Positions 32,812 to 44,871 of a stretch of DNA of 64,000 bases are shown here, in pieces (position 1 is the first letter of the stretch; every line of letters begins with the position of its first letter). The translations under genes and the position numbers were made by a program. The stretch covers positions 372,001 to 436,000 of the forward strand of contig NW_019173932.1 in NCBI RefSeq assembly GCF_001642475.1. Direction: 5' to 3'. The notes below the pieces were generated by a model, which was given only the letters and a program-made list of their open reading frames with translations, was not told the origin of the DNA and ran no database searches. The stretch is from Fonsecaea monophora. Taxonomy: Eukaryota > Ascomycota > Eurotiomycetes > Chaetothyriales > Herpotrichiellaceae.

Positions 32812-34487
32812 GGCTCCTGGTGTCTTTGAAAGGAAGGTATTTATAACGAGCGTCAGTAGAGATGATGTTCGATGGTAAAGAACGGACGCCTCTGAGTTCT
32901 CCTCAGGGCACGCACTGCGGCAGGACAGTCGTGAAGCCGAGAGGCGCTCACATCGACTTTCGAGAACGTGCTGAGTCCTCGACGCTGTAGTGCCTCTCAC
33001 CGCTCAGGTATTCGAGTTTCACAGAGTCGAGAGGCTTTCGGTCATTGATATTCAGTTGATCGCACCCGATTTGGACTCCGGGGAACGATGTCGCACGTGT
33101 CGCACCCTGGACGTTGATCCTGCTGATCTGCCGCGGAACCAAACGTTGTGCCGCTTCGGGAATAGAACGTTTCAAGGTGAAGACGATAAGCAAGGAGCCG
33201 GGTTCGAGATCTGTCTGAGTCGCAACGATGGGAAATGTATGATGCGATACCCGTGCAGTGTTGTCAAAGCAAGACGGAGAGACAGCATTCAACAATAGCA
33301 ATGTCTTAGAACACAAAGACTGAAGAAAACGAACAGAACAACCATAATCAGACCTTCCGCAAACAAGCAGGTTAGTCAACACACACCTACCAGGATATGA
33401 GCACTGGCTCTGGAGATTGAGCCCATCCAAAACATGTGAGCGGTATCTTTACCAGTCAGCGTTAGCACAAGCCGGCCATTGGAATGTGGGCACTCTTGGG
33501 ACAATGGGAGGCCGAATTAATGCCTCCACCAGGCGTTAAGGAGGCGTTCGAAAGCGGAAAGCCTCACATTCCTTCTGGTAAGCCTGTGAACGTGTGGATG
33601 GCAGAGAGGTAGGAGGCGCTTCGTGGCGCTCCGCCCACAAACTCATTGGGGGTCCAGAGACGGTCAACCACGAGGAAACGTTCATTTCGGCCAAGGTAGT
33701 TCGGATTCTGGGCCTCCAATGGCCCCCCTTTCGTGGTCCAGAAGAGTCAGACTGTCGATCATGGACTTGGTCTAACCGACATCAAGTGCCCCATCCACCC
33801 CATTTCCATCTCTTAGCACGAGCACACCCTGTCAAACACTGACAGAAAAGGTCCATGTGGTTGACGGGGGACGGGAAAGGCTGACGCCGCGGTCGCGCTA
33901 GGACCACAACCGCATCGGGAGAGGGAGGATTGCAGGGTGCTGCATTCTATCGACACACTCGAAACGTCAACACGTCAACTCTGTCAGAAAAGGATGGTAT
34001 CCCTGCAGGGAGTTACTCGTAGGCAAGTTTCGTGCTTGCGCAGCAGTTTCTCGGTGGAGGAGTTTAGGGAGCTTGAACTGAGTCAAGGACAAACTCTGAA
34101 AGAGACGAATTTACCGGCGACTCGCTTGAAGGTGCCAAGATTCAATAGTCAGGAAAGCCACCATGAATGCAAGAAATGGCGTGAATCAGGGGGCCGACGA
34201 ACATGGAGTCAGAGCATCTGAGAGTCTCCGGCTGCGCCCCCAAATTCGTCGCTACAAAGGACGAGTTCGAGTATGGCGAATCCTGGCCTGTTGATGATAA
34301 TCCTCATCCTACAGCATGGGAGAAATCATCGGCTTATGCGCTTCTTCGTCATCTCATTGGTCTTGCTATATAATTGGTCATTTCCCCCCCTTCCTCTACC
34401 ACCGGCTGGCTACAACTCAATAAATAATGTCATGGCAAAGCAAGGTATCGTGTCAACTTGCTCCATCGCAGTCAAAAATGCTCCACG
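32812..34487. other. Intergenic region
   Basis: 1.7 kb between the DUF7729-like start and the Afi1 stop. Short open frames show no family resemblance. Nothing supported beyond promoter and 3' sequence. Confidence 0.5.
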
Positions 34488-37007
34488 TCAACTTCGTCTC
34501 TGGTCAGCGTCGAAAGCCAGGGGACCCAGCTCGGCTTCATGCTGCTGGGAGCGTAGTCTATTCTCCTTCTCCTGCAGACGTCGGTTGAAACCCATGGTAG
34601 CCCAACCTCCGAGCCGGTTGAAGAACACTCGGCCTGCAGGGTGTTGTCTGACCCGGTCCAGGAGACTTGTGACTGCTTCTCGAACTCGCCAGTCTTCATG
34701 CCAGAGTCCCAGGGCGACGTAGAACAGTCCTGCTTCTGACATGGGTGCCATCTCCAGCAGCTCCAGGATACTTTCGTAGTCAGTGCAATAGGCTTCCAAG
34801 GCCAGATAGATGGCTCCAGCTTCCGTGGGAGTCAGGTGCAGGGTCCTTAGTTTAGACAACGAATGATACAGATCCACGTACGGCTTCGTCGGTGCTCGAG
34901 CCAGCATCTTGGTCATACTGACTGGAGACGTTGGCGAAGTCGGGTCCTGCGCATGTGCCGCGAGATCGGAGATGAAGGCATAGTAGGATCGCGTATTACG
35001 CCATCCTTCGATTCTGGCTGCAGATGCTGCCAGTTCGCGGGTTTTGGCGTCCTCGCTCGGCCAGACATAACCATGTCCCTTCAGATTCTTACTGGAAGTT
35101 TTGAGAGACATGGGCCGAGCAGGTGGTGCAGGTGTAGTCGCAGTCGCATCCACGTTATCCACCTCTGTCGGAGGTATCACCGTCAGATTGCTAGCTCCAT
35201 ATACAGTCTCTTCGAAGGCTGCCGCTATGCGAGTGAATTTCGTGATATAGGCTCGAAATTTGGCGCGAATGATAGACTCCCCGGCTCGAGACGTGATGCT
35301 TCGACTGATGTCTTCCATAAAGAGTCCATCTCCCGTAGCGTCAGAGTGATGGAGGTCTTTGTGAGTCAACGCAGCATGCCCGTGCTGCTGGAAAAAGGTT
35401 GTCCCCTCTGTGACTGGGGCAGCCTCAATGCAGGATGAGATTTTCATCCTGCCTGACGGCAGGTCGCAGAGCAGGTCCCACCATTCGGGGTGGTAGGAGA
35501 AGGCAGGATTCGTGACACCCGCAATGAATCCCGGGACTTTCAGAAGTTCGTCGATCTTGGTCAGATCGGTATATGGGAATGCATGACGGGTGAACCCTCG
35601 TAATACACCACCCGAAGCCAATGCACATGCTGCAAGGACAGCTTCTGCAACCTCTCCGGAGGGCCGATTGTGACCCAGGAAGATGACTCTCTTCTGGGTC
35701 AGCATGGCATTGATGAGGACAATTATTGGATGCGTGAAGGCTCCAGATGTAGTCAGGTGGGGATGTAAGGCAAAAGGCTGGGGTTGAGACAGATGGGGAT
35801 TGCCAAAGATTTGAACGAGCTTGATGAGTGAAAAGTCTCCCACTGTTTCAGGTGACAAAGCTGTAGGGATCTTGACTGGGATCGGGATGCTGTTATAAAC
35901 AATCTTTGACTCGAACTCGTGTGTGTCTCTGGGAACCAAATACTTCTGCTCTTGTTTTGTTGGCGATTCCGGGGCGTCTGAAGTCTGTGCAAGGGCCTCG
36001 TCTGCTAAGCGTTGGGCAATCATCTGCTCGAATTTCTCCACAAACATGTCCTTAACGTCGCTTGCCTGCAGAATGTGTCGCTCCAGCAGTGACAGCCGTG
36101 GCATCAGAGACAAATCCATGGCATTCAGTGCATTGTATAAGAGTTCCAAAGTGTCGGGCGTGGGTGACTTGAAATAGTCCTCGAGGGCGAGCAACAAGAG
36201 CGGTTTGTATATGTGGAGAAAAGAGTGCCTCGTACAAATGGCCATTGCCTTTACAATAGCGCCTCTTTTCACCGAGCTGTCCTGTTTGGTATTGACGAGG
36301 TTTAGGACATACATTAGGGGAGGGCTGTCCATGTCGTCTGCGTCACTTTCATCACTACTGGTGTCGTCTGCGGATTCTTCTCCTTCGACATCATCCGTCT
36401 CACCCGCTTCTCGCGCCCGTCTTCTTGCCTCGCGCTGGATCCTTCGAGCTTCTCGCTCAGCGGCCTCGTCTTCACTTGTGCCAGCATCTTTGTGTAAGAA
36501 GAACATGGTCCAGTCTTGTTGCCGGACATGTGTTTGATCGGGAAGCATCAGCTCGGCCAACATGTTCTCGTCCGGGCTGATCGCACCGGGAAACTGATGT
36601 TCCATAATAGGGCCCCGATCGATGTCGAACGAAGCAACGAGTATGTATTCCACATGAGGCTCGCTTGAATGGAGCGGGTATTGCGATCTTAATCTCTTCG
36701 AGGGACGAAATGGCCCATCTTCGTATACCGTCGAAACCCTTTGAGAAGAGCGGTAGGAGCCTCTAGGCGACGGAGGTACTAGGGAGCTTTGGGAGGACAC
36801 TTTGTAGTGGGAAAAGGTGGACTTGTGAGAGCCCGAGTTGGAAGAGGTGGATCGCGGGCGGTCATGATGTCCGCTCATGTTCACAGGATGGGGTCGATAA
36901 ACAAGTGTTTCGGTCATGGCTTCGTCAAGATCGTTGTCTTCGTCGTCGTGGTCGGCGCCGTCAGATTTTCTAGGTTGAGTATGGACAAAGTGTTGTGTCG
37001 TTATCAT
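34488..37007 (-). CDS. Afi1-type Arf3-interacting polarity/DENN protein
   Basis: A single exon of 839 aa. The block HVEYILVASFDIDRGPIMEH, followed by QFPGAISPDENMLAELMLPD, is the N-terminal Arf-docking (uDENN-like) domain of Afi1. An acidic low-complexity insert follows, with an Arg/Glu-rich charged helix. The DENN/SPA (stabilization of polarity axis) region includes GDFSLIKLVQIFGNPH and MLTQKRVIFLGHNRPSGEVA, then GFTRHAFPYTDLTKIDELL. The C-terminal helices carry PYVDLYHSLSKLRTLHLTP. In yeast, Afi1 localises active Arf3 at the bud and supports polarised growth, so a role at hyphal tips is likely. Length and domain order are complete. Confidence 0.9.
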   Translation of the reverse strand: MITTQHFVHTQPRKSDGADHDDEDNDLDEAMTETLVYRPHPVNMSGHHDRPRSTSSNSGSHKSTFSHYKVSSQSSLVPPSPRGSYRSSQRVSTVYEDGPFRPSKRLRSQYPLHSSEPHVEYILVASFDIDRGPIMEHQFPGAISPDENMLAELMLPDQTHVRQQDWTMFFLHKDAGTSEDEAAEREARRIQREARRRAREAGETDDVEGEESADDTSSDESDADDMDSPPLMYVLNLVNTKQDSSVKRGAIVKAMAICTRHSFLHIYKPLLLLALEDYFKSPTPDTLELLYNALNAMDLSLMPRLSLLERHILQASDVKDMFVEKFEQMIAQRLADEALAQTSDAPESPTKQEQKYLVPRDTHEFESKIVYNSIPIPVKIPTALSPETVGDFSLIKLVQIFGNPHLSQPQPFALHPHLTTSGAFTHPIIVLINAMLTQKRVIFLGHNRPSGEVAEAVLAACALASGGVLRGFTRHAFPYTDLTKIDELLKVPGFIAGVTNPAFSYHPEWWDLLCDLPSGRMKISSCIEAAPVTEGTTFFQQHGHAALTHKDLHHSDATGDGLFMEDISRSITSRAGESIIRAKFRAYITKFTRIAAAFEETVYGASNLTVIPPTEVDNVDATATTPAPPARPMSLKTSSKNLKGHGYVWPSEDAKTRELAASAARIEGWRNTRSYYAFISDLAAHAQDPTSPTSPVSMTKMLARAPTKPYVDLYHSLSKLRTLHLTPTEAGAIYLALEAYCTDYESILELLEMAPMSEAGLFYVALGLWHEDWRVREAVTSLLDRVRQHPAGRVFFNRLGGWATMGFNRRLQEKENRLRSQQHEAELGPLAFDADQRRS

Positions 37008-37673
37008 TAGCCCTCGTCGGGGTTGGAGATGTCGCAGGAGATGGAAAGCGATTGAGGGGCGATGTTTCAGTCCTCAGAAATAAACCCAGCCCGCGATCTT
37101 TAGCGAGGTATATGTGTCAGAAGTCTCCCAGAAAACACCGTTTACCAAGATCCGACATGTGGCGGCTGAGGTATGTACAGTCCAAAGTTTGCTTTCGGTC
37201 CTGCTAAAGAGACTGGATGCTGAAGGGGGCACAGGTCTCCTACGCTGCGGAGGCTCCCCATAAATTTCACCCCCTGCAATCGCGGGATTAAGAAGCCCCT
37301 GAGATCGGCAATTTAGCGCCCGAGACTGGATTGCAATGTGCTGATTGGGGGCTTCGGGTTCAAAGCGCCCAGGCGCCTCCTCCCGAAAAGCTCGCAAAAC
37401 CTTCCCAATGATTTCGATGCTTGCTGCCCTGCCAACATCGGCTTGTTTACACAATCACATGCCTGGAGATGGTTGTCGCATTTACAACTCTCACAAAGAG
37501 GACTTCACCCCACAACTTACCGGCTATCTCTAATTCAGTCAGTGCCTCAAACGATTTCTTACACCAGAGGACCTCTTCGAAAAAGATTTGGACTCATCAT
37601 CTACCCCGTGGCTCGTACTCACTCCCTCACCAATTAAAACAACTAGGAGTGGGTAGATGTCCTTGACGTGACA
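37008..37673. promoter_or_regulatory. Divergent promoter region, Afi1 (-) and EF-hand gene (+)
   Basis: About 670 bases between divergent start codons. No distinct motif is assigned. Confidence 0.45.
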
Positions 37674-38700
37674 ATGGTACGTTCGACACCTCTTGTTGCC
37701 TCTCATCAATTCGCTAAGTCTTTTGTCTGTCCAGTCTTCATACAAATCCACATTCAACAACTCTCCCCGTTCGTCGCCTTTTCGCCGTCCTGGTTCGCCC
37801 GGTTCCCCAACACTCGTCAGTGGAGGAAGACCAGCAACACCTCCAACAAACAGGAGCGCTGCTTCCCCTTTGACTTCACCATCTAAACTCAAGCATGCTT
37901 ATACAGTCTCGGAAGAGGAGGAAGACGAGATCACAGTGTCAACACCGTCAAGAACGACCACGGATCAGCCTTTCAGAAGAGCACAAACCGAACCTCCACC
38001 TTCACCAATAGCACGCCAATCACAACCATCATCGCCCTCAAAATATGAGGCGGGGCAGTTCCTGTCGACCAACTCAAAGACTTCAGCGAGTAGGGAGCCA
38101 AGAAGACTCGTGTCCAACGGCATGCTATCTCAAAACGATAATCTCTCAAAACTGCCACCGCAGCTCCTGCATAACATGCGCGAGTCCTTCTCTGTGCTCG
38201 ACTCAAATTCCAACGGTACAATCGACGCCTCCTCTGTGGCGGAGACGCTGCAATCCCTGGGACTGCACGAAAGCAATCTGTCTCAATTCTTCCCACCAGG
38301 ACAGCCGCAACAGATGTCCCTTCCGCAGTATCTCAATCAGCTCGCCAATATATTGGTGGGGTTATCACCCCAACAAGAGCTGCTCAATGCTCTGTCTGCC
38401 TTCGACGACGATGACAGCGGACAAATCGATGTTGCAGAGCTTCGCGCGGCTTTAATGAGCACAGTACCAGACCCGGGTGAACGACAACTGACCGCAAAGG
38501 ACATCGACCGAGCAATGGAAGGTTTCACGGGAAGGAGGATTTTGGGCAAAAATGTGATTGGAATCGCAGGAGTGCGAGGCTTGAAAGACCCTGCTCCAAA
38601 GAAAGGAGGCGATGTGTTTCGTTACCAGGAGTTTGTGGCGAATCTGACAGGCGGACCTGCAACAGACTCGGTGCATCCGCAGGGTGTTTCCTCGCGGTAA
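37674..38700 (+). CDS. EF-hand protein, myosin light chain/calmodulin-like
   Basis: The first exon is probably just the ATG at 37674-37676. It is followed by a consensus donor GTACGT and a 58-nt intron ending GTCCAG, then exon 2 at 37735-38700, giving 322 aa that start M-SSYKSTFNNSPRSSPFRR. The N-terminal half is disordered, Ser/Pro-rich and phosphosite-like (SPGSPTL, PATPP). The C-terminal half has EF-hand-type helices: RESFSVLDSNSNGTIDASSV (first loop DSNSNGTID) and LSAFDDDDSGQIDVAELRAA (second loop DDDDSGQID). This layout fits the fungal proteins annotated as myosin regulatory light chain-like (Rlc1) or calmodulin-like. Calcium binding by the second loop is plausible. An alternative reading starts at a later in-frame ATG and would avoid the one-codon exon. 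Confidence 0.8.
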
Positions 38701-39325
38701 TGGTGATCAATGAATAATGGTTCGACGTTCCGGCGTTACGAAGGGGTCATGGATCGTATACTGGTCGCACATTATATATTTCCAGGATGAATACATTGGC
38801 GTCTATCAGATTGGCGAGGATATATTGGCCTTTTAGTACTTCCACAACTTGTCTTGGAAGTATGAAGTAAGATCGAGCTCTACTACTACTGCGCCCTCTC
38901 TGATGCATCGACACAGGACCAAAGATATTGCTGTCGTTGCTACCGCTGCCTCTTAAGCGGTGGCGCTATTCTATGCCTTTTTCCCTCTTCGATCCTGGTC
39001 CTCACGTCATCGAGACCAAGCAGCATTATGAGATCTATCTTATAATGGTTTCTTCAAGTTTTAGTTTCTACATATACATTTAATCCTCCTGGTCCCTCTC
39101 AAGTCCGTATCCGCAACCTAGGGGTCTTGGACCCGTGACGCCTCATCGTGAGGAGTGATCGACTATGGGAACTGCCAGTTCCTCTGGCAATATCAAACAT
39201 CAAGTATCAACAGGGTATAAACTCTCAGATTCCATGTCATCACGCCCGTGGTTTCACATCCCATGCCAAAAAGCTCCATATAGTTCAATAGCGGTTCATT
39301 GAATGTTCCTCGACTACTCGAGGAC
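38701..39325. other. Convergent intergenic region
   Basis: 625 bases between two converging stop codons, with nothing else recognised. Confidence 0.5.
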
Positions 39326-40406
39326 TCACTTCTTCGATGTCTTTGGTGGAGGAGGGAAATATAGCTGCGGTGCGGCTGGCTCCTGAGGACTAAAGCCAAT
39401 TTCAGGAGACTTGCCGTTCGCCCTCTCCGAGTCGGTGCCTACTCGTTGAACGAATCCCGGACTCATTGGGCTTCTCGGCAAGTCAGGGCTCTGAATCGCA
39501 AAGGATGGAGATGTAGCGCGGGGCGCATTCGGCGAGCTGAAATGATTCCGCAAGGGGAGGTCTTTCGTTCCACCTAGAGTGTTGAATGCAAGTGTTCGCG
39601 GAGTCATAGGGTTCATTCGACCATTCATGAAGCCTGGGGTATCAGGCACAGGGTGTGTCTGTACAGTCTGACCGGTCTCATCGTCCTGGTAGGTTTCAAA
39701 TTTCGCCCATCGTTCAGCCTTGAGCCGGGCATTCTCGGAATATTCCTCGCGCTGTTGCTTGCTGGGAAAACACGAATAAACGGCAAATCCGAAATAGGTG
39801 ACGAAAATGCCTAGCATTGCGCAAGAGCATGCAAAGGCAGCTTTCGCCTGTGTACAGTACCCGACATTGTTCTTATTATGGGCCACGTTACAGGATTTGG
39901 TGATGTACCAAGGTGCACCGTGTTGAGGGTGGTCCGGGTCAGTGGTGTCACTGCTCGCTTGGTAGTTTACCGATACGGCGTATAAGACGAGAAGGCCGGT
40001 GTGAACAAGGACGGATAGAATCGGTGGGAACACATGAAGCATATACATGATCGATTTGACGAGCATGATGAACATGGAAAGGACAGTGATCGCAACATTA
40101 TAATCGGTTATACTAGTACAAGAGGTCAGCCGTGAGTTTTCAATCTGCGACGGAAGACGCTCACAATTGCGACCAGACCTTGGGCGTGGAATAGGATCGA
40201 TAGTTGGCAGCTGCATATAGCCCTGTCAATGGGCTCGAATTGAAGCCATTGTCTGCACCATCTTGCCAGAGCCTTGTTCGGTAAGTGTCTGGAGAGGCAA
40301 TACCGAATAATGCCAGGAGAGCGATGGTCAATGGAATTTCAATGAGTATGAGGACATAGAACGGCCATTTGTTCGGCTTCCACCGCCGCGAAAGGAAGAA
40401 TTTCAT
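39326..40406 (-). CDS. Conserved fungal four-TM membrane protein
   Basis: Two exons, 40406-40165 and 40112-39326, giving 342 aa. The splice joins STPKVWSQ to FITDYNVAITVLSMFIMLV in frame. Four hydrophobic segments are visible: WPFYVLILIEIPLTIALLAL, the one just after the splice, PPILSVLVHTGLLVLYAVSV and KAAFACSCAMLGIFVTYFGF. A Cys-containing loop (KSCNVAHNKNNVGYC) lies between TM3 and TM4. The cytosolic tail is Pro/Ser/Thr-rich with repeated TPxT/SPxS sites. The layout recalls MARVEL-type tetraspanning proteins, and an N-terminal RRWKPNKWPF block looks conserved in filamentous fungi. No function is known to me. Confidence 0.82.
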
Positions 40407-42314
40407 GCTGCTGGTATCGAGAGAATGCGTTCTCGTCTTGGTTGTCTGCGAAATCGCAAGTGATGGTGCGTTGCTCTGTCGATAAAATGGAATTTGTCTA
40501 TTGAGAATGTCGCCTGTTCAACCTGGGTATCGCCGTTGTAGGACGTCGAGTCTTTCTGCACCCTGCGCGAGGACACAAGACTCTGGGCTCATAGGCATGG
40601 CATGAGGAGAGAAAAGGACACAGAGAATGCGCCGGTCTCATAAAAGGCGGCCATGGAAAGGTGGGAGGTGCTTACATGGCAGCACCAGATGCAGGCGCTT
40701 ACAGGCCGAGATGGCGAATGAGCGTCGCCGAGCCATATCAAGGGTGCACCAATAGGCGGGGTGTGAAGAACGAGCAGCGGTGACTGGGAATGCAGCACAC
40801 CCGAACGATTGGTTGGAGCCGAGGTGATTGAACCTGCTAAGCATCGAATCGCTGAGCTTAGGGGAGAGGTGCCCCTCTCAGAGCTACGGGATTCGGGGTG
40901 TTGGGTTGGGTGGTTGGACCCTAACGGGCAGATCCAGGTTCCAGCGGGTGCCTGTCCCCTCTTTTCGTCCAGGCCACCCATTCTGTGACTGCCGTGCCTT
41001 CAGGGTCCCAGTGTGATGACTGACCGACCATCACCTGCCTTTGCGCAGCGAAGCACCAAAGGTACAAGTAACTTTCACAATTGAACCCCCCGGAAACGCT
41101 GCCGATCTTCTTAACCGCTTCATGTCCAACACAGAACCGATAATAATGAGTTTACTCCGTTACTTTGATACCAGAGAGTATCCTCCTAGGGGTCACTGAG
41201 CTCTCTGAGAAAACACACCCCAGCAAAGACCTCCCCGCGCGAGTGATGGATAACTCGGCTGTGATATGCCCTCACCTTATCACGCACTTCTCCAAACTGG
41301 TGGGCGAGGCTGCAGCCTCGTGGGTCGGAAAATTTGTTCTCCGGATTTTACCGGTCTCCATGTCACGTGATACACTCTATTTTAAGTTTCCCCCTTTTCA
41401 AAATTTCATGGCCTCATCCATCTGGCTAATTTTCTGTCGATCTCTCACTCTCGCCTTCAAAATACGTTCTTTGTTCATGCACGAAGGCGTCAACTGTATG
41501 AGTAGAGTATCAGAATGTTTCCATCCACGTCCAATGACGACATGACGCGAGTCATCACATCAAAGGTTGTCAAGCGAACACTTTCCACTGGACTGCACCC
41601 TTGGAATAAGGCTTCGACCCTTTTTCGCGATCGGCAAGTCGGAAATGTGGATTGATTGATTGTGCTCCAGTATCCAGAGCGTTACTGGTCGTTCTGGAGC
41701 CACAGGCTCGGAATGTCACTCGGGGCCCCATTTGGATCCCAGCCTGGTGTTTGATCTTGTTTCGTCTCCTTTCCCTTTTGGGCATCCCGAAACACCTCCT
41801 TCCTCTGTGCCACCCTCAACGCGCCCACAGCTCCCACCACTGCCACCGCTGCCTCCAGCCTTTTCCGTGAGAGGCGCCTTTCCTCTATCCACCGTTCTGA
41901 TTCAAACTCTCGCATGTCTTTGTCCACGTTTCAGTCCCGTACCCTGCGCTGGCCGTTGAGAAACTTTCCTTCTCCCACATTCCCGTTATCCATCTTGCCA
42001 AAGTGTTCTTGGAGCAACTGACTCTTTCTTCTGTTCATATGGCATGAGCCCTCCTCTAGAGCGCACATCCAATTTCCCCTCCGTCGATGGCCTCACGCTA
42101 ACCTTCTTCGCCCGATGATCTCTCAATTTACCAGGTACTGGCCCCATGCTATCCTGGGATAGTGCCGTTACGGAAAAGGAGCTTGCGACGACCACCCTTT
42201 GTACCGTACCAGCTGCACCTCATCGATCTTACCTTCGCTTCTCGCCGTCTTCTTTCGCGACGTGACTGCAGACGACCCTCAGTCCATCCTGCCTACCATT
42301 CAATACAAGGCAGG
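40407..42314. other. Divergent intergenic region, no gene supported
   Basis: 1.9 kb holding the upstream regions of two membrane-protein genes. It is C/T-rich at about 41750-41900. Short open frames look non-coding. Confidence 0.45.
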
Positions 42315-44063
42315 ATGTTCCGACACGGGCAAGTCCTTCACAGACGAGAGCCGCAGAACTCAGATGCGCTCAGCACCCTGCCTTCTATTATACCGAATCC
42401 CACGTCGGGTCTTCCGCCGTCAATAGGTCTTGATCCGAGTTCTGTCACTCCAAATCCAGCCGTCACAGCTCCCATTGTGACGGCTGAGGCAGTATCTGGA
42501 CTCACCACCATCACCGAAACACAAACCCTACAGCAGAGCCTTACTGGTCAAGGCATCGAAACCACCTTTACCACCGAACGAACCAGGACTATCACCAACA
42601 CAGCCGAGTATGCCTCTCTCACTTCAGCGGCTGCGGCTGCAGCCTCCTCGACAGTTTCGCGGTCCTCTTCGACAACGACTGCCGCGGCCACGAGCAGTGC
42701 TGCTGCCCAAAAGTCTAGTTCCAACCTCGGTACTCTGATCCCGGCAATTGTTGTCCCGATAGTGGTGGTATTGTTGGCGTCGTTGGGTGTATTTTGGTTT
42801 TTCATGAGACGGAGGCATCGGAGAGACCTACATATTGAACCAGAGTTTGTGATGACGGGCAAGGGCGAGAAGTTGAGCAGCCGTTCAAGCAGCAGGTCAA
42901 CCACATCTATTCCCAAGACACTCGAGAAAAAGTCTCCGGCGGTCGCTCAGAAAGAACTCCCGTCTTCAACCTCGCCACCGACTCCTATGTCTGAATGGCC
43001 GTCAGCGCAGATTGGTGTCGCTCGGCCGCTGACCCCGCAAGAATCGAACTCTGCTGGAAAGGACCGACTTTTTGATCAACCGAGATCTCTGACAGCAAAC
43101 TCTCCCTATAGAAATATGCGGAGCCCGGTCACATCAGGGCGGCCATCGACATCTGGACGAGGAGCCCAGCCACCTTCAAGCCGGGACCAAGGGTCGAGTA
43201 GGAGCAGAAGTAACAGCACGCCGGGCCAGCGAGGTCAACCACCAACCTCACGGTCAGGCCCTAGTCCAATCCCTAGGACTGGCCCGAGCCCAGTCTTGCG
43301 AAGCGGACCGAGTCCCGTACCTCAACGGCTAAACCCTGCCGAATCTCCACGACCAGGACCACCGTCAGCTTTCCGTTTGCGTGATCCTTCTCCAACTATG
43401 AACTTGAGCAACCGAGCACAGGCACCATCGCGGCTTGAGGCTCCGCCGCCGGGCGCTTTCAACGGTGCGTCGTCCATATCACAATACTCACCTATTGTGA
43501 AAGATACGCCCGTGATTGCGAAAACACCCACCAACAAACGACCACCGCCACCCATCAAGACTGCCAATCTTGGAGTAAAAGGACTCAAGTCACCCTCTTC
43601 ACCTCCTGGCCATGGCTTGACAGAGGAAAATCTCCGTATCGCGCGATTGGCCAACTCGTCTCGCCTGGGTCGTACTCCTGGAGACCTCACTCCATCACCC
43701 AAGTTGCCTCCCCCGGCTACTCGTTCACAATTGATACCTCGAGAAAGTCCAAAGGAGCAACAAGATCGCTTCTTTGGTGGGAGTGTGAACAATCTAGCGA
43801 TACATCATCCTCAGAGAGCATCGGTTCATTACGAAGGTTCTCGAGCCAGCATCGTGTCGGATGCTGACGACTATGAGGATATCGAGGCCAAATCGGATGT
43901 CAGTAGTCTCAATGAATTTGAACGCTTCGACTTTGGCACCGACGTAAATGGTGGCAGGGGAAGTGCTGGTGGAGGCTCCCTGACATTCTTTGCGGCCCAA
44001 AATAGTCCGGCAAGTGACAGAGGAAGCGCCTTTGGCAACGCTGGAACTCACGAGCGTTGGTGA
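42315..44063 (+). CDS. Single-pass membrane protein with Ser/Thr-rich ectodomain and Pro-rich tail
   Basis: A single exon of 582 aa from the ATG at 42315. The frame is open 51 codons further up, but that part is Arg-rich and lacks conserved character. The N-terminal half is Ser/Thr/Ala-rich with an Ala run (SAAAAAASSTVS), suited to O-mannosylation. One strong TM segment follows, LIPAIVVPIVVVLLASLGVF, with a basic stop-transfer RRRHRRD. The cytosolic part is long, disordered and Pro/Ser-rich, with a GPSPxxR-type repeat (GPSPIPRTGPSPVLRSGPSP). The plan resembles Mid2/Wsc-like wall sensors or SKG6-type proteins, but no signal peptide or Cys domain is seen. Function inferred only. Confidence 0.75.
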   Translation: MFRHGQVLHRREPQNSDALSTLPSIIPNPTSGLPPSIGLDPSSVTPNPAVTAPIVTAEAVSGLTTITETQTLQQSLTGQGIETTFTTERTRTITNTAEYASLTSAAAAAASSTVSRSSSTTTAAATSSAAAQKSSSNLGTLIPAIVVPIVVVLLASLGVFWFFMRRRHRRDLHIEPEFVMTGKGEKLSSRSSSRSTTSIPKTLEKKSPAVAQKELPSSTSPPTPMSEWPSAQIGVARPLTPQESNSAGKDRLFDQPRSLTANSPYRNMRSPVTSGRPSTSGRGAQPPSSRDQGSSRSRSNSTPGQRGQPPTSRSGPSPIPRTGPSPVLRSGPSPVPQRLNPAESPRPGPPSAFRLRDPSPTMNLSNRAQAPSRLEAPPPGAFNGASSISQYSPIVKDTPVIAKTPTNKRPPPPIKTANLGVKGLKSPSSPPGHGLTEENLRIARLANSSRLGRTPGDLTPSPKLPPPATRSQLIPRESPKEQQDRFFGGSVNNLAIHHPQRASVHYEGSRASIVSDADDYEDIEAKSDVSSLNEFERFDFGTDVNGGRGSAGGGSLTFFAAQNSPASDRGSAFGNAGTHERW

Positions 44064-44871
44064 TGAATATTGAGCTGCAAGAAACTCAAGATTGCTGATC
44101 GACACTCGGTTTTGCGGTCTCGCATTTATTTTGTCCCTTTTTACTAGTCATCTCATGACATTGACGATCGCTTGTGTACTGCATGTTGTCCCCCCCTTTT
44201 TTTTTATTTACCCCTGCATTTTGTTCATGCTCGCTGTCAAAAAGCAAGGAAATTTTTATGCTTTGTGAGAAAGAGCATGCGAATGATACCCCATATCAGA
44301 CCAGCTTCGATGGCGAACTGGGAATCGAATTGTGAGAATAGCTATTGCATATCTGGAGACATGGAATCGAGGAAGGCGTCCCGAACAAGATAATTTATTC
44401 GATAAACAAAAGCCCTGGAAGAAGAAGAAGAAGACGCGAGGAGACGAGAGAAGACGAAATGGACGAGGGGGGACTAAGGACAGAGGACGGAGGACTGAAG
44501 CTCGTGGAGCTGAAACTCGGGCGAGAAGCAAGGAAGCAAGGAAGGGAGACAAGTGTGAGACGGCCTCGATATATATAATTCAGTTGCCGAGTTCTTAGTC
44601 TGCGTCGCCGCTGCTTCTAGAATGAGGGCAGGACGAGAGAGAGACGGATCTCAATCCATTTTTACATCATGTCATAACATAACATAAAACTGGTTCCGGA
44701 AATACAAAGTAAAAGTCTCGTGTGGTTGGTTTGTTCACAATCATGAATATCAACGTCTTTTACCTGACCAGGTCCAGGTCCGAATCCAGATCCAGGTCGA
44801 CGCATATTCATTCATGTTCATAATCTCCATTTTCAGTAGGTGATGTAGATTGAGGAGACCTGACTGCCCTC
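44064..44871. other. Convergent intergenic region
   Basis: About 800 bases with purine-rich strings (GAAGAAGAAG at about 44415-44430) and no gene seen. Confidence 0.5.
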
